Of a DNA stretch of 64,000 bases, positions 24,710-35,900 are shown piece by piece (position 1 is the first letter of the stretch; the number at the start of each line of letters is the position of its first letter). Source of the stretch: Paenibacillus sp. FSL K6-1330 (GTDB lineage: Bacteria > Bacillota > Bacilli > Paenibacillales > Paenibacillaceae); assembly GCF_037976825.1 (NCBI RefSeq), contig NZ_CP150269.1, forward strand, positions 7,233,501-7,297,500. The letters are read 5' to 3'. The notes below the pieces were generated by a model. It was given only the letters and a program-made list of their open reading frames with translations. It did no database searches and was not told the origin of the DNA. Made by a program: the position numbers and the translations under genes.

Positions 24710-25241
24710 ATGAAAGCTTTGGCCCAAACGACAACCAGCATTCCATGGTAGCGGTTGACGACCGCCTATGGAAGAGGAACGGACATTCCGCGGCTCATGG
24801 AAACCGGGAAGTATGAGGAATTGGCCAACCTGATCGAGCACCAAGGGACCCTCGCCGTGGGCCTTGCTTATACTCCTGCGGAAGCTTGCCAAGCGGACAC
24901 CAGCTCAGGTCTCCTCGGAGGAAGTTGAGCTGTACTTGGCCGTAGCCTCTGCTATAACCGTGGAGTATATGGAATCGCAGCATACGATGGAGACGATGGA
25001 CAAGCTGCTGGACTTAAGGTACTTATGGCCGGAGAACGAGGAAGAAGATGAATCGCGATGGGAGGAAGAGACGCCGCCTGGCTATGAGTCGGAGGTCTTT
25101 ATCAGCTATTATTACTTCAGTTATGTGCTGCTAAGGGAGGCGATGCCTCTTTTCACCGCGATGATGAACGGTAACGATAAGCTTGCTCCTGCCATTGCTG
25201 AGCTGCTGCTCCTGCTTGAACCCGAAGGTGCTGGTGAGTAG
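24710..25241 (+). pseudogene. Broken gene of unknown function
   Basis: AAGGAGG precedes an ATG. The first 13 codons end at TAG (24749), after which the same frame goes on as RLTTAYGRGTDIPRLMETGK and YEELANLIEHQG. Near 24850-24860 the frame shifts (net change of one base needed) and the rest, LILLRKLAKRTPAQVSSEEV to LLLLLEPEGAGE, reads open to the stop at 25241. The combined product would be an acidic helical protein of about 175 residues. I do not recognise it. Two independent lesions make a pseudogene more likely than error. Confidence 0.7.
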
Positions 25242-25299
25242 CGTTGTGCATGTTCAGCGAAAAGCTCGAAGGGTCGAAAAGTATACATTCTTTAGATGC

Positions 25300-25336
25300 T
25301 AAAACAACGCAGCCTCATAAGCTGCGTTGTTTTTGT
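25300..25336. terminator. Bidirectional terminator before the sortase gene
   Basis: Stem AAAACAACGCAGC / GCTGCGTTGTTTT with a seven-base loop; works toward both the broken gene and the convergent sortase gene. Confidence 0.9.
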
Positions 25337-25344
25337 ATCCCAAT

Positions 25345-25968
25345 CTATCCATGATCACCGACCGGGTAAGCATAGAAAATATAACGCTCCGGCGCATTTC
25401 CCACATAGCGAAACGGATAGCAAGTCGAAATGACCAGCACCTCGGTTCCCATAGAACGAATAACCGATGTATCGTCTTTATCTACGATATCCGTGCTTTG
25501 AATCTCATATTCAAATGTACCATAAGGCAGTTTTACGATAAAACGATCCCCTACCGACAACTTGTCGAAATTTCGAAATACTGTGTCCCGATGTCCAGAC
25601 AGTAAGATCTGCTCATTATCCATCGGAAAAGCGGTACCGCTGTAATGTCCGACGCCTCTCTCGAGCATCTCTTCATCCGTACCTTCGATGATCGGAAGTT
25701 CTGCTTCCAGCTTGGGGATTTGAAGCATTCCGATCACATCATTCGGTTTCGGATCAAACTTGGATTTGTCTATTAAGTGATCCTGATAGGATACAGGATC
25801 CGCACGTTGTTCATTCGAATAATCTGTTGTGTCTGACTGACCAATCAGCTTATTGGCTTCCGCCATAGCTTCCTTTAAGTTTGCCTGATGTTCGACATAT
25901 TGAATGACAGCGAAAGTCACGATCCCCATACCGGCAAGCAGCAAGAGTATACCTGCTATTCTTCGCAT
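25345..25968 (-). CDS. srtD: Class D sortase
   Basis: 207 residues from the ATG behind AAGGAGAG. An N-terminal membrane helix (about 4-24) anchors it outside. The catalytic set is His126 (SGHRDTVF), Cys183 (ISTCYPF) and Arg195 (APERYIFYAYP). The TLXTC-type core here reads VISTC. Class D enzymes attach surface proteins to the wall and several prefer LPNTA, which is exactly the sorting motif of the divergent surface protein starting at 26534. Pair and orientation strongly suggest enzyme and dedicated substrate. Confidence 0.93.
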   Translation of the reverse strand: MRRIAGILLLLAGMGIVTFAVIQYVEHQANLKEAMAEANKLIGQSDTTDYSNEQRADPVSYQDHLIDKSKFDPKPNDVIGMLQIPKLEAELPIIEGTDEEMLERGVGHYSGTAFPMDNEQILLSGHRDTVFRNFDKLSVGDRFIVKLPYGTFEYEIQSTDIVDKDDTSVIRSMGTEVLVISTCYPFRYVGNAPERYIFYAYPVGDHG

Positions 25969-26390
25969 GTTCTCTCCTTCCAATCTGCTTTAATATGTCA
26001 GTCGGCGACTGCCGGTTAGACAATAGCCAACTAGAGTTCTTTGGATTAACTATATTTTTACAATGATATCTTACTGTTTCTTATTCTTAAAATCCAGCTG
26101 AAGGCTATACTTCTCCAACATAATAAGCCAAAAGTAATGTATCCCCCTAGTGGTAATCCACCCCTCTGTTCTATGGATTTGCTTCACCTGAGCCTATATT
26201 AGGTTTAGGCTGAGACCAACCACTGCCCCCCACTGGCAAAGTAATTCCAACGTTATCAATTGAAACCGTCCGGAGACCAACTACCTATAAAGACAGCCTG
26301 TTTTAGCATGACATCTTTGTAGTTTTTTGTCGAATAAAGTATGGGCCAAACGTCCATTTTTTGCTGGTTATATATGGTACTCCGGGAATA
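25969..26390. other. Sortase/substrate intergenic region
   Basis: About 420 bases with no complete gene. On the minus strand, 26171-26290 reads LRTVSIDNVGITLPVGGSGW and SQPKPNIGSGEANP to a stop, which has the feel of a secreted-protein C-terminus left behind by a deletion. AT-rich sequence at 26040-26090 may hold the sortase promoter. Confidence 0.3.
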
Positions 26391-26419
26391 TTGTCGATAA
26401 ATGGTTGCTAGCTTATACT
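26391..26419 (+). promoter_or_regulatory. Probable sigma-A promoter of the surface protein gene
   Basis: TTGTCG (26391-26396), a 17-base spacer and TATACT (26414-26419), about 115 bases before the start codon. Confidence 0.5.
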
Positions 26420-26533
26420 TGACGGGAAATTGTATAAATTTGGAGATAAAAGGAGTGGTGCCGGAAACAGGAGATGAGCATATCGCACTAAAGCTCCGGT
26501 GATTCGAAACATAACGATTGGAGGGAGACAAAA

Positions 26534-29500
26534 TTGCATTCTATCCGCTCGGCAGCAAGAAAGAACATACTTAAACAGTTTTTCATTCAATTTTCCGTCT
26601 TTTTGGTTATCCTTGGCGGGTTACAGCCTGGTTTGACAATACCGGTTCAGGCTGCAGGAGGAATAACCATCAATGATACCGACTCCTATGCGACGGTCAG
26701 AGATAGTAACAACTCTCTGTTCATTTATCAGTTTGATGGACAATCGCCATCGGGTAACCCAACAGGATCCATCACCATCAATGGCATTTTTGACGGGATA
26801 GGTTTGGATAGAAAAAACGGTGTTTTTTATGGTCTTAAGCCCAGTACCGGAGAAATCCATAAAATTATGCCCGATGGAACGAGTATCCTGGCCGCAACGA
26901 ACAACGGGTGGATAGTAGTCGGTGCTGGAGGAGTAAGCCCTGACGGTACGAAATTCACGTTCAATGTTCAGAGAACCGTCTCGGGAGTAACCGAACGTGA
27001 GATTCGGAATCTGGATTTGAATACATTGAATATATCTACGCTTACAAGTTTAGATACAGATATACGTGATCTCGTATATGATCAGGAAGGATCTATCTAT
27101 TATATTCGAGCCGGCGACGAAGCCTTTGTCAGAATGAATCCTGAAACGTCGGAGAATCAGGTCCTTGGTAAATTCCAACTGGCGGACGGTTCCAACCCCA
27201 TTACATGGGGAAGCGGTATCAGTATGCTGTCGGATGGAAAATTACTGATTTCGGATGCTTACGGAACTTTGTATGTAGGCAATCCGGAAAACAATTTACT
27301 GACTTTGGTGGGGCAGGTCCCGGGAATTAATATGCTTTGGGATCTTGCTTCAGGAGCATATCCTACATATGCACCGAAGCTGAATGTTGAAAAATCGATC
27401 GACGGTTCAGATAAAAGCAGTGAGATCAATCCGGGGCAATCCTTTTCGTACACGCTGAAAGTGACGAATAACGGAAATGTCTCCGCAAGCGGCACCGTAT
27501 TGAAGGATGTGCTCCCAGAGGGTACGGAGTATATTCCGGACAGCACGACGTTGAATGCCGAAGAGGTCGCGGATCTAAACGGAACGAGCCCTTTGTTTGC
27601 CAATGAAGGGATGCTCGTTAAGTCTCCTGGCAGGTCGGCCATAGATGGTTCCTTATTTGTTGGAGAGGACGAGGCTGCCATTGTGACGTTTCAGGTGAAG
27701 GCAAAAGATGATGCGATTGCCGGCACCAAGATCACGAATACGGCCACCGTGTCTTCAAATGAGACGGGAACCGTTAAATCCAATGAGGTCGTATCGACGG
27801 TTACGTCGGGGTCAATTCCTCCAGCTGTGTGTCCTGCTCCAGTAGCCATGATTAACGGCAGCTTTGAAGAAGGCGCTGTCAAAGGAACTGCTGTTAATGG
27901 GTCGGGACTCTACTATTATGAATCCGAAGTGCCCGGCTGGAAGACGACGGATGATGCTAACGGTTATCCAGTCATTGAGATATGGGATTGGGCACGGAAT
28001 GCTCCTTCAAATGTCAAGAGCTGGCCAGCCCCACCTGATGGGGGGAAGTGGGCAGAATTAAATGCTTTTGACAATGGTATGCTGTACCAGGATGTGAAGA
28101 CAACGCCTGGACAAACCATCTATTGGCGTTTATCCCATATGGGGCGGTACGGGGTCGACACCATGCAGCTTCGCATCGGTGCGGCAACGGCTAACCCTTA
28201 CGATACCAAAGTTCAACAACAAATCACGGATGGAAACACCGCTTGGGGAACCTATACGGGCACTTACACGGTCCCGGCAGGACAAACGGTAACCCGCTTC
28301 GGTTTTGAAGCCGTTAGTACAGCTGGCGGAAACATAGGAGCAGGCAACTTCATCGATGACATCTTCCTTGGAACGACGCCATGCGTGACGGCCAACAAGA
28401 CTGCATCTCCGCAGGAAGTCAATGCCGGTGATGAAGTAACCTATGAGATTCAGATCAAGAACGAAGGCGGAGACATTGCCGCCGATGCAAGCGTGACGGA
28501 TCTGATTCCGGAAAGCACGGAATACGTTCCGGGTTCCATGAAATTAATTCAAGGCTCGGCCACTAAGGACCTGACGGATGCAGACGATACCGATGAAGGT
28601 TACTTCGACGGTAGCAAGGTCAGCATTCAATTAGGAAACCTCGCGAATAAGAGCCAATTGGCAAATGGCGTGACCGTGCAATTTAAAGTTAAGGTTTTAG
28701 CGAGCTCCGCCAATCAGCAAATTAATAACAAGGCACAAATTAGCTATAACAACTTACTAACAGGCGATACGGAAAACAAGGAATCGAACGAAACCACAAC
28801 ACCGGTCCGTTTCAATCCGCCTGTTCTGGAGTCCAACAAAACGGCCGTCCTTCAAACCAAGGCTGCCGGAAACACGGACCCTGACCATCCTGAAGTCGGC
28901 GATACGCTTCGGTACACCATTCAGGCACGGAACACGGTCGATAACAGCTTCGTCAGCAGTCTTGTTATCTCAGACGATATACCGGCTGGGCTTCAATATG
29001 TGTCGGGCAGCTTGAAGGTAGACGGCTCTTCAGTAACGGATGCCGCAGGAGATGCTGACGGCGGTCTTTATACCGATGGCCAGGTAATCGGCCTATTGGG
29101 GGATATCACGGATACGGCTTGGCACACGCTTGAATTCGATGCGATTATCGAGTCTGGACAAGCCGGAAAAAATATCCGCAACATCGCTGTCGCTGGCGGC
29201 GAGAATGTCAACACGCCGAGCCAAGCCGAGGAAGTCGTTCAGGTCTACCCACGCCATCCGGTTCTGGAATCAGAGAAGTTCGCAACGAACCTCGAAGCTG
29301 GCAAGGCCACGTTCGAGGTCGGTGATACGGTTGCCTACACGATTCAGACGAGAACGGTGACAAGCGACACATATATATCGAATTTGAAGATTACGGATAC
29401 CTTGCCGGAAGGGCTGGAATACGTACCGGGAACTTTAAAGGTAGACGGCACTTCCGTCACCGATAATGAAGGCGACGATAACGGCCATTACGTAACCGGC

Positions 29501-30946
29501 GCCGTTTACGGCGGATTTGGCGACATCCGGGATATGGATTGGCATAAGCTTGAATTTAATGCCGTTATCCAAACCGGACAAGCCGGCGAAGACATACGAA
29601 ATATTGCATCGGTCAGCGGTGACAATATCCAAGTTCCGAGCACGCCGGAAGAAGAAATTAAGGTCTATCCGCGCAAACCGGTCATCGTTTCGGAGAAGTC
29701 CGCAACGAACCTCGAAGCGGGCAAGGATACGTTTGAAGTCGGCGATACCGCTATCTATTCGATACGGACAAGAACGGTAATAGGCGATACGTATATGGCC
29801 AACCTGGTCATCTCCGATACGCTGCCGGCAGGCTTGGAATATATTCCGGGCAGCTTGAAGGTAGACGGCGTTTCCGTCACCGATGACAAGGATAGCGACA
29901 AAGGCCAATATGCTTCCGGTCAGGTCGTTGGTCACGTTGGAGATGTATGGGATACGAAATGGCATACGCTAGAGTTCCGGGCGAAGATCGTAGCAAACGC
30001 CGGAGAGTCGATCCGAAATACGGGAGAGATTACCGGGGATAACATCGATCAGCCGAGCAGGCCAACGGATGAGATTGTGGTTGAGAACGGTGGAACTCCG
30101 CCGGTGGACCCACCTGTCGATCCGCCGGTCACGCCTCCAGTGAATCCACCGGTAGATCCAGATCCACCAGTCACACCACCTGTAACACCACCGACTCCGC
30201 CTTCCCCAGTCATCGAGTCACGGAAGACGTCGAAGGATACCAATGGCAGAAGCATCGCGGTCGGCGATACGATGGAGTATACGATTTCCGCACGGAATAC
30301 CATTTCCGGCAGCCATGTATCAAACCTCGTAATTGCTGACATCCTTCCGGAAGGGCTGGCGTATGTAGCAGGCAGCCTGAAGGTGGACGGTGTCTCCGTC
30401 ACCGATAACGCAGATGGAGACAAAGGCCAATATGTTGGCGGCAAAGTCAGCGGGAACTTCGGACGGATTACAGATACCGAATGGCATACGATCGAGTTCA
30501 AGGCAACCGTCAAGGCGGGACAAGCCGGTAAAATGATCGAAAACATCGGTGAAGTCACGGGAGATAACGTGGCAAGACCAGAGAAGCCGTCGGATGCCAT
30601 CGTAGTTTCGGACGATGAGGGCGATAACAATACGAACCCGGGTGGAACGGGAGATTCCGACGGAGATTCGAATGAAGACCCGAACGGAAATTCGAACGAA
30701 GACTCGGATGAAGATTCCAACGGGGATTCGAACACCGGGGCACAAACACCAGACGATCATAACGATTCAACATTAGGCGAATCGGATGCGGCTCCACAAG
30801 ACCCGGCTCAATCTGGAGATCAGGCAACGAATGAGCCTGAAGGAAATAAATTACCGAATACGGCTACAAATATGTATAGCTACATGGTAGCGGGATGCAT
30901 CATCCTGCTTGCAGGATTACTTTTGTTGAGAAGAAGAAAGGTATAG
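26534..30946 (+). CDS. LPNTA-anchored surface protein with six DUF11 repeats
   Basis: 1470 residues; TTG start behind GGAGGG. Signal peptide to about residue 40 (IPVQA-AGG). Residues 42-275 resemble a beta-propeller-like DUF6923 region. DUF11 domain 1 starts near 280, a jelly-roll or lectin-like domain covers 436-616 (INGSFEEGAV ... NFIDDIFLG), and DUF11 domains 2-6 start near 617, 765, 910, 1050 and 1226. A Pro-Val-rich spacer (1188-1225) and an Asp/Ser/Asn-rich spacer (1365-1435) separate domains. The end is LPNTA (1440-1444), a hydrophobic helix and RRRKV, a sortase signal. DUF11 domains often carry isopeptide links and build stiff stalks. The divergent class D sortase should anchor it. 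Confidence 0.93.
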   Translation: MHSIRSAARKNILKQFFIQFSVFLVILGGLQPGLTIPVQAAGGITINDTDSYATVRDSNNSLFIYQFDGQSPSGNPTGSITINGIFDGIGLDRKNGVFYGLKPSTGEIHKIMPDGTSILAATNNGWIVVGAGGVSPDGTKFTFNVQRTVSGVTEREIRNLDLNTLNISTLTSLDTDIRDLVYDQEGSIYYIRAGDEAFVRMNPETSENQVLGKFQLADGSNPITWGSGISMLSDGKLLISDAYGTLYVGNPENNLLTLVGQVPGINMLWDLASGAYPTYAPKLNVEKSIDGSDKSSEINPGQSFSYTLKVTNNGNVSASGTVLKDVLPEGTEYIPDSTTLNAEEVADLNGTSPLFANEGMLVKSPGRSAIDGSLFVGEDEAAIVTFQVKAKDDAIAGTKITNTATVSSNETGTVKSNEVVSTVTSGSIPPAVCPAPVAMINGSFEEGAVKGTAVNGSGLYYYESEVPGWKTTDDANGYPVIEIWDWARNAPSNVKSWPAPPDGGKWAELNAFDNGMLYQDVKTTPGQTIYWRLSHMGRYGVDTMQLRIGAATANPYDTKVQQQITDGNTAWGTYTGTYTVPAGQTVTRFGFEAVSTAGGNIGAGNFIDDIFLGTTPCVTANKTASPQEVNAGDEVTYEIQIKNEGGDIAADASVTDLIPESTEYVPGSMKLIQGSATKDLTDADDTDEGYFDGSKVSIQLGNLANKSQLANGVTVQFKVKVLASSANQQINNKAQISYNNLLTGDTENKESNETTTPVRFNPPVLESNKTAVLQTKAAGNTDPDHPEVGDTLRYTIQARNTVDNSFVSSLVISDDIPAGLQYVSGSLKVDGSSVTDAAGDADGGLYTDGQVIGLLGDITDTAWHTLEFDAIIESGQAGKNIRNIAVAGGENVNTPSQAEEVVQVYPRHPVLESEKFATNLEAGKATFEVGDTVAYTIQTRTVTSDTYISNLKITDTLPEGLEYVPGTLKVDGTSVTDNEGDDNGHYVTGAVYGGFGDIRDMDWHKLEFNAVIQTGQAGEDIRNIASVSGDNIQVPSTPEEEIKVYPRKPVIVSEKSATNLEAGKDTFEVGDTAIYSIRTRTVIGDTYMANLVISDTLPAGLEYIPGSLKVDGVSVTDDKDSDKGQYASGQVVGHVGDVWDTKWHTLEFRAKIVANAGESIRNTGEITGDNIDQPSRPTDEIVVENGGTPPVDPPVDPPVTPPVNPPVDPDPPVTPPVTPPTPPSPVIESRKTSKDTNGRSIAVGDTMEYTISARNTISGSHVSNLVIADILPEGLAYVAGSLKVDGVSVTDNADGDKGQYVGGKVSGNFGRITDTEWHTIEFKATVKAGQAGKMIENIGEVTGDNVARPEKPSDAIVVSDDEGDNNTNPGGTGDSDGDSNEDPNGNSNEDSDEDSNGDSNTGAQTPDDHNDSTLGESDAAPQDPAQSGDQATNEPEGNKLPNTATNMYSYMVAGCIILLAGLLLLRRRKV

Positions 30947-30948
30947 CA

Positions 30949-30999
30949 TAACAACAGCTGCCCCCCAAGTGAATGAACTTGGGGGGGCAGTTGTTTTAT
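30949..30999 (+). terminator. Strong terminator after the surface protein gene
   Basis: Stem ACAACAGCTGCCCCCCAAGT pairing with ACTTGGGGGGGCAGTTGT, then TTTTA. Confidence 0.9.
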
Positions 31000-31147
31000 T
31001 GACGGAATTCCCTTAAACGAGCTGAATCATTCATCCTCTACTCGAACGACTACCCCATATTTAAACCATTTTTAAACGGCACTGGCCGTTCGTTTTAACC
31101 TTGATCCGTTACGATAAAAGAAAATGGAGCAACAAGGGAGAGAACGT

Positions 31148-32653
31148 ATGCGAGTATTGGAAATGTTGTTGGTCACATCTTGCGTTTTGGTGCTGATGGT
31201 CTCACTGTTCCGTAACACAATCAACCGGAAGATAGGGACTATAGCCGGCATCGCTTGCGGTTCACTGTTGGCCGCTCAACTGCTGTTTGAAGGCTATAGG
31301 TGGCAGATGATCCCAGTCTATATCGTCGCCGCATTGCTTGTCGCCCTCCTCTTATTTAGGCGAAGTAAGATCACGAAACCGCTGCGTTTCATGATATTAG
31401 CCCTATCTATTGTTTTGCTGGGCGTATCGGTTGCCTTATCGGTGCTGCTGCCCGTCTTTCATTTACCTAAGCCCTCAGGTGGGTTCAGTGTAGGGACGGA
31501 AACGTTCCATTTTATCGATGCCGACCGGGAAGAAACGTTTACCGAGCAGAAGGGCGACAAGCGAGAGCTGGTCGTTCAGGTATGGTACCCTGCCGCGGCG
31601 TCTGGTCGAAGCGGAGAGAAGAATACGGTGTTCCCTAAAGATAGAGGGCTGTTCCATACCTATATGCAAGCTTATTCCGGATATCTGGGCCTTCCCGCTC
31701 CCGCCCTCGACTACTGGAAATACAGCCGGGCCAATTCATCTATCCATACCGATTTACATCCGGCGATTAATCCGTATCCAATGGTACTGCTGTCACACGG
31801 CATGGGGGTCGGCAGAATTTTGCATACGTCGCAGGCTGAACATCTTGCCAGCCACGGTTATATCGTATTCGCCATCGATCACACTTATAGTACCGTTGTG
31901 ACCGCTTTTCCAGATAAACGTGTGACCGGTTTCCTTACGGAACAGTCTCAGGATCGGTTATTTGAGGACAGCCGGGCCATTTTACATGTATGGAACGAGG
32001 ATATCACCTTCGTCGTGGATCAGTTGGAGAAGCTGCATTCCGGTGCCGTCGCCAGCAAATTCAAGGGAATGCTGGATATGGACAACATCGGCATGATGGG
32101 TCATTCCTTCGGTGGGGCAGCAGCTTTTGAAGCCGTTTATTCCAACCCGCGAATCAAAGCCGGCGTGAATATGGACGGTACATTGTTCATAACGGAGAAC
32201 CGGGATGCCATGAAAAAACCGTTTATGTTCATGAAATCGGAAGAGTTTACGAATATAAACGAGAAGCAGGCGAAGTACCGCAAAACCCCAGCCACGGATG
32301 CCGAGCTCAAGGAGCTCCGGTTAACACGTGAACAATTCGACAACATTCTGGCGAATCGGGAATTGGAGCTGAAACTGATGGACCGCCTATCGCAACAAGG
32401 ACAAGGACGGACCATTTATATCGAAGGAACGGGACATTATAACTTCACTGATCTTCAGCTGTACTCTCCGCTCATCGGACTAACCGGCATGACAAGAAGC
32501 ATTAATGGAACAAGGGGTGCAGAAATCGTCAATCGCTATCTTTTGGAGTTTTTTAACCAGCATTTACGCGGAACCGAGAGTAAGCTTCTGGCTGGTCCTA
32601 CTGAAGACTACCCGGAAGTGAAGTATCCGAACTCGGTTTATCAAGGAGAATAA
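31148..32653 (+). CDS. Membrane alpha/beta hydrolase, PAF-acetylhydrolase-like
   Basis: 501 residues from an ATG behind AGGGAGAG. Four or so membrane helices in residues 1-105, then an extracellular hydrolase domain. The oxyanion strand is MVLLSHGMGVGR, the nucleophile elbow is MMGHSFGGAAAFE (Ser in GHSFG) and the catalytic His is likely in TGHYNFTDLQLYSPL. This matches platelet-activating-factor acetylhydrolase type proteins, which cleave short-chain or oxidised phospholipids. It has its own terminator and lies among surface genes, so it may work on lipids at the outer membrane face. Confidence 0.85.
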   Translation: MRVLEMLLVTSCVLVLMVSLFRNTINRKIGTIAGIACGSLLAAQLLFEGYRWQMIPVYIVAALLVALLLFRRSKITKPLRFMILALSIVLLGVSVALSVLLPVFHLPKPSGGFSVGTETFHFIDADREETFTEQKGDKRELVVQVWYPAAASGRSGEKNTVFPKDRGLFHTYMQAYSGYLGLPAPALDYWKYSRANSSIHTDLHPAINPYPMVLLSHGMGVGRILHTSQAEHLASHGYIVFAIDHTYSTVVTAFPDKRVTGFLTEQSQDRLFEDSRAILHVWNEDITFVVDQLEKLHSGAVASKFKGMLDMDNIGMMGHSFGGAAAFEAVYSNPRIKAGVNMDGTLFITENRDAMKKPFMFMKSEEFTNINEKQAKYRKTPATDAELKELRLTREQFDNILANRELELKLMDRLSQQGQGRTIYIEGTGHYNFTDLQLYSPLIGLTGMTRSINGTRGAEIVNRYLLEFFNQHLRGTESKLLAGPTEDYPEVKYPNSVYQGE

Positions 32654-32659
32654 ATGGAA

Positions 32660-32698
32660 AGAGAAACGTCCTTCGAATAACGGAGGGCGTTTCTTTAT
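32660..32698 (+). terminator. Terminator after the hydrolase gene
   Basis: GAAACGTCCTTCG / CGGAGGGCGTTTC stem followed by TTTAT. Confidence 0.8.
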
Positions 32699-32915
32699 GG
32701 GTTTAGCTTTTAAACAACCGTCTTCCCCACCCATCATTCGTCCGAATTTTCAATTATGTGAGCAATTCATGCAAAATGCAACAGCCGATGTAGAGTTCTT
32801 GTAGAGATTTGCGTGATACAATTCCATCAAATTCAACCCTACCATATAGAGGAGCAATAACAACCGAGTAAAGACTATTAATTCCTTTAATAGGTTAGAG
32901 ATCAGAACAGAGAGG

Positions 32916-35900
32916 ATGGGAAATTTGATCAAGCTTTTCAAGAAAAAACAGGCAGCGTTATTCCTGAGCAGTATCCTGGTCATTGGTGGTTTACCAGCAG
33001 GATTAGCTCCGAATGTAGTGAGTGCTGCTGAACCACAGGAGGCTTTAATCACCACATCTAACGGTAACACCAGTTATGATCTGATTAACGGGAAAACGAC
33101 TCCCCCCGTTATTGTAGATTCAGCAGTTACGGTTCAAGAATCCGTCTACACGAAAAACTTGAATGCCGCTACAGTGGTTATTGAAAATTTTGTAGCTGGG
33201 GATAAATTGGAGGTATCTCCATCAAGCGGTATAACAGGTAACTACAATTCTACCAATGGTATCCTTACATTAAAGGGTGCAGCTTCGGTTGAAGACTATA
33301 AAAAGGTATTGTCTAGCGTTACCTTTTCGACAACCTCCAGCGTGACAACAGCAAGAACGATTCAGTTTACGCTCGGTGATGCTCTTCCTTATGAAGCTAA
33401 CGGACATTTTTATAAATATGTTGATAAAAAAGCGTCAATTACTTGGGATGTGGCAAAGGCTGATGCCGAGAGCAGCGAATATTTTGGACGGGAAGGGTAT
33501 TTGGTCACTATAACCAACGATCAAGAAAATACCTTTGTAAAGGAAAAAACATTAGGTATCGGTTGGCTTGGTGCAAAAGATATCGAGCGGGATGCAAGCA
33601 CACCTAAAAAAAATGGTGACTGGCGCTGGGTAACGGGGCCGGAAGGCTTGGAGAACGGCGGACAAGGCACGAAATTCTATCAAGGTTATACAGGCAGCGG
33701 AAAAGACCTTTTGTATACCAACTGGGATGCTGGCGAGCCAAATGACCATAGTGGAACAGAATTCGTCGCCCATATTTTTGGACCCGGAAATAAAGCGGGT
33801 AAATGGAACGATTACTCTCCAACCAATCCTTCAGTAACTGGATACATTGTAGAGTACGGCGGCATGCCAGACGACAACAATGTTGTTATCAGTGCCGAGA
33901 AGACCCTTTCTTTTGTGAATGTTACCGAGCTTACAAAAGCAAAAGCGGTAGCCGAACAATTAAACAAAGAGGACTATGCTGAGAAAGAATGGCTTGAATT
34001 TGAAAAAGCTTTGGAAGCTGCCAATACGGTCCTTAAAGATCAAAGTAAAACCCAAGACGAGGTAGACGCAGCCCTAAAAGCGCTGAAAGAGGCGCAAGAG
34101 CAGCTCAAACCCCGTGTTACAATCACGGAGCCGAGCGGCGATACCGTATATGTAGCCAAGCCTGAATTCAAGGGTGAAGTCGTTAAGGGTGCAACCGTCA
34201 CCGCAGCTGTTTATGATAAAGCCGGCAACCTTATCGGTACTCCTCAGGTCAAAGTGAATCCGGATGGTACATGGAGTTTTGCACCTGATCAAGAGCTGCC
34301 TGATGGCGACTATGTGGTTGAAGTGACTGCTGAAAAGGACGGCAAGACAAGCACGGACAAGAAAAATGTGACGGTAGATACCACAAAACCGAATGTACAG
34401 ATCACTGAACCAAGCGGTGAGAAAGTCAACGTGGCCAAACCGGAATTTAAAGGTGTAGCTGACAAGGATGCAAAGGTCACCGTTGAATTGACAGATGAGA
34501 GCGGCAATGTAGTTGAGCGCCGCGAAGTGGAAGTCGACAGTAATGGAAATTGGAGCTTCACTCCGTCCGCTGATTTAACGGACGGTAAATACACAGTCAA
34601 TGTAACGGCAGAGAAAAACGGCAAAGTGTCCACGGACACCAAGAACGTTGTGGTAGACGCAACAGACGAATCACAGCTGTCGGGCCTTGAACTAAAGCGT
34701 GGAGATGGAACACCGATTGCGATCTCTCCAGCTTTTAACGGGGCAGTAACCAATTATCAGGCTTCCGTGACCCATGATGTATACAATACAACCGTAACGC
34801 TGGCGACATATGATCCGAACGCCACAATCGAAATCTCGCTTAATGGCGGAGCATGGCAAGGAATTCCTAACGGCTCTGCAAGTGATGAATTGCCGTTAGC
34901 ATTCGGCACCAATACGATTGTTGTAAAGGTAACGGATTCCCAGGGAAATGTGACGGAATATACGCTGACCATCACCAGAGGGTCCAATGACAATAACAAC
35001 AACAATAATAATAATGGAGGCAACAGCGGAGGTAGCACATCGCCTTCTACACCTCCTTCTACGCCGCCTGCGACTACACCACCCCCAACCGACCCTGGCG
35101 TGAATACGTCCGTGAACGGTAACGACGGTGGGTTCGCCACAGGGAAGACAACCACTTCTGAAGGTAACAAGCAAACTTCTGTACAGGTAAACAGAGATAA
35201 GCTTGGAAACATATTATCGAATGGAACAGGTCAGAAGCTGTCCATTCAATCTCCGAATGATGGAAATATGCAGGTTGATGGTTTAACGGCTGCGGACATT
35301 CGTTTGTTAGCTGATAAGGGAGCAAGCCTTGACATCGGGAATCCGTTAGCTATCTACCCGGTGCCTAGCAAACAATTGGACTTGAATTCAGTGTCCAGGC
35401 AGCTGGGCAATGCGGCACTCAACGATATCGCAGTTCATATCGACATTAAGCGCTCTTCGGAGACTTTGAGAAACAATGCCAAGAACAAAGCAACATCGGC
35501 GGGCTACCAGCTGCTGGTTGATCCGGTCGACTTGGAAATGACATTTAGCCAAAATGGTAAAACCGTAAAACCCGGGCAATTGAACGGATACGCTCCAAAA
35601 TATATCGCTCTGCCAGAAGGTATCGACCCGAATCGTATTACGACAGGCGTTGTAGTCAATCCGGATGGCTCGGTATTTCATCTGCCAACCGTAGTTACTA
35701 AGATCGGGGATCGTTACTACGCGCAGATTCATGATTTGCGCAGCAGTGGTTCGTACTCGGTTATCTGGAATCCGCAGGATTTCGATGATGTGAGAACTCA
35801 CTGGGCGCAAACGGAAGTGAACAACATCTCTGCTCGCCTTGACCTCCAAGGGAATGGTGGCAATACGTTCGCTCCGAATCGAAATGTAACCCGGGCTGAA

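Noticed and set aside
30049..30735. Long minus-strand frames rich in Ser, Pro and Gly
   Set aside because: Shadows of the repeat-rich surface protein on the other strand.
34757..35212. Minus-strand frame of 151 codons
   Set aside because: Antisense to the SLH protein linker; composition mirrors low-complexity sequence.
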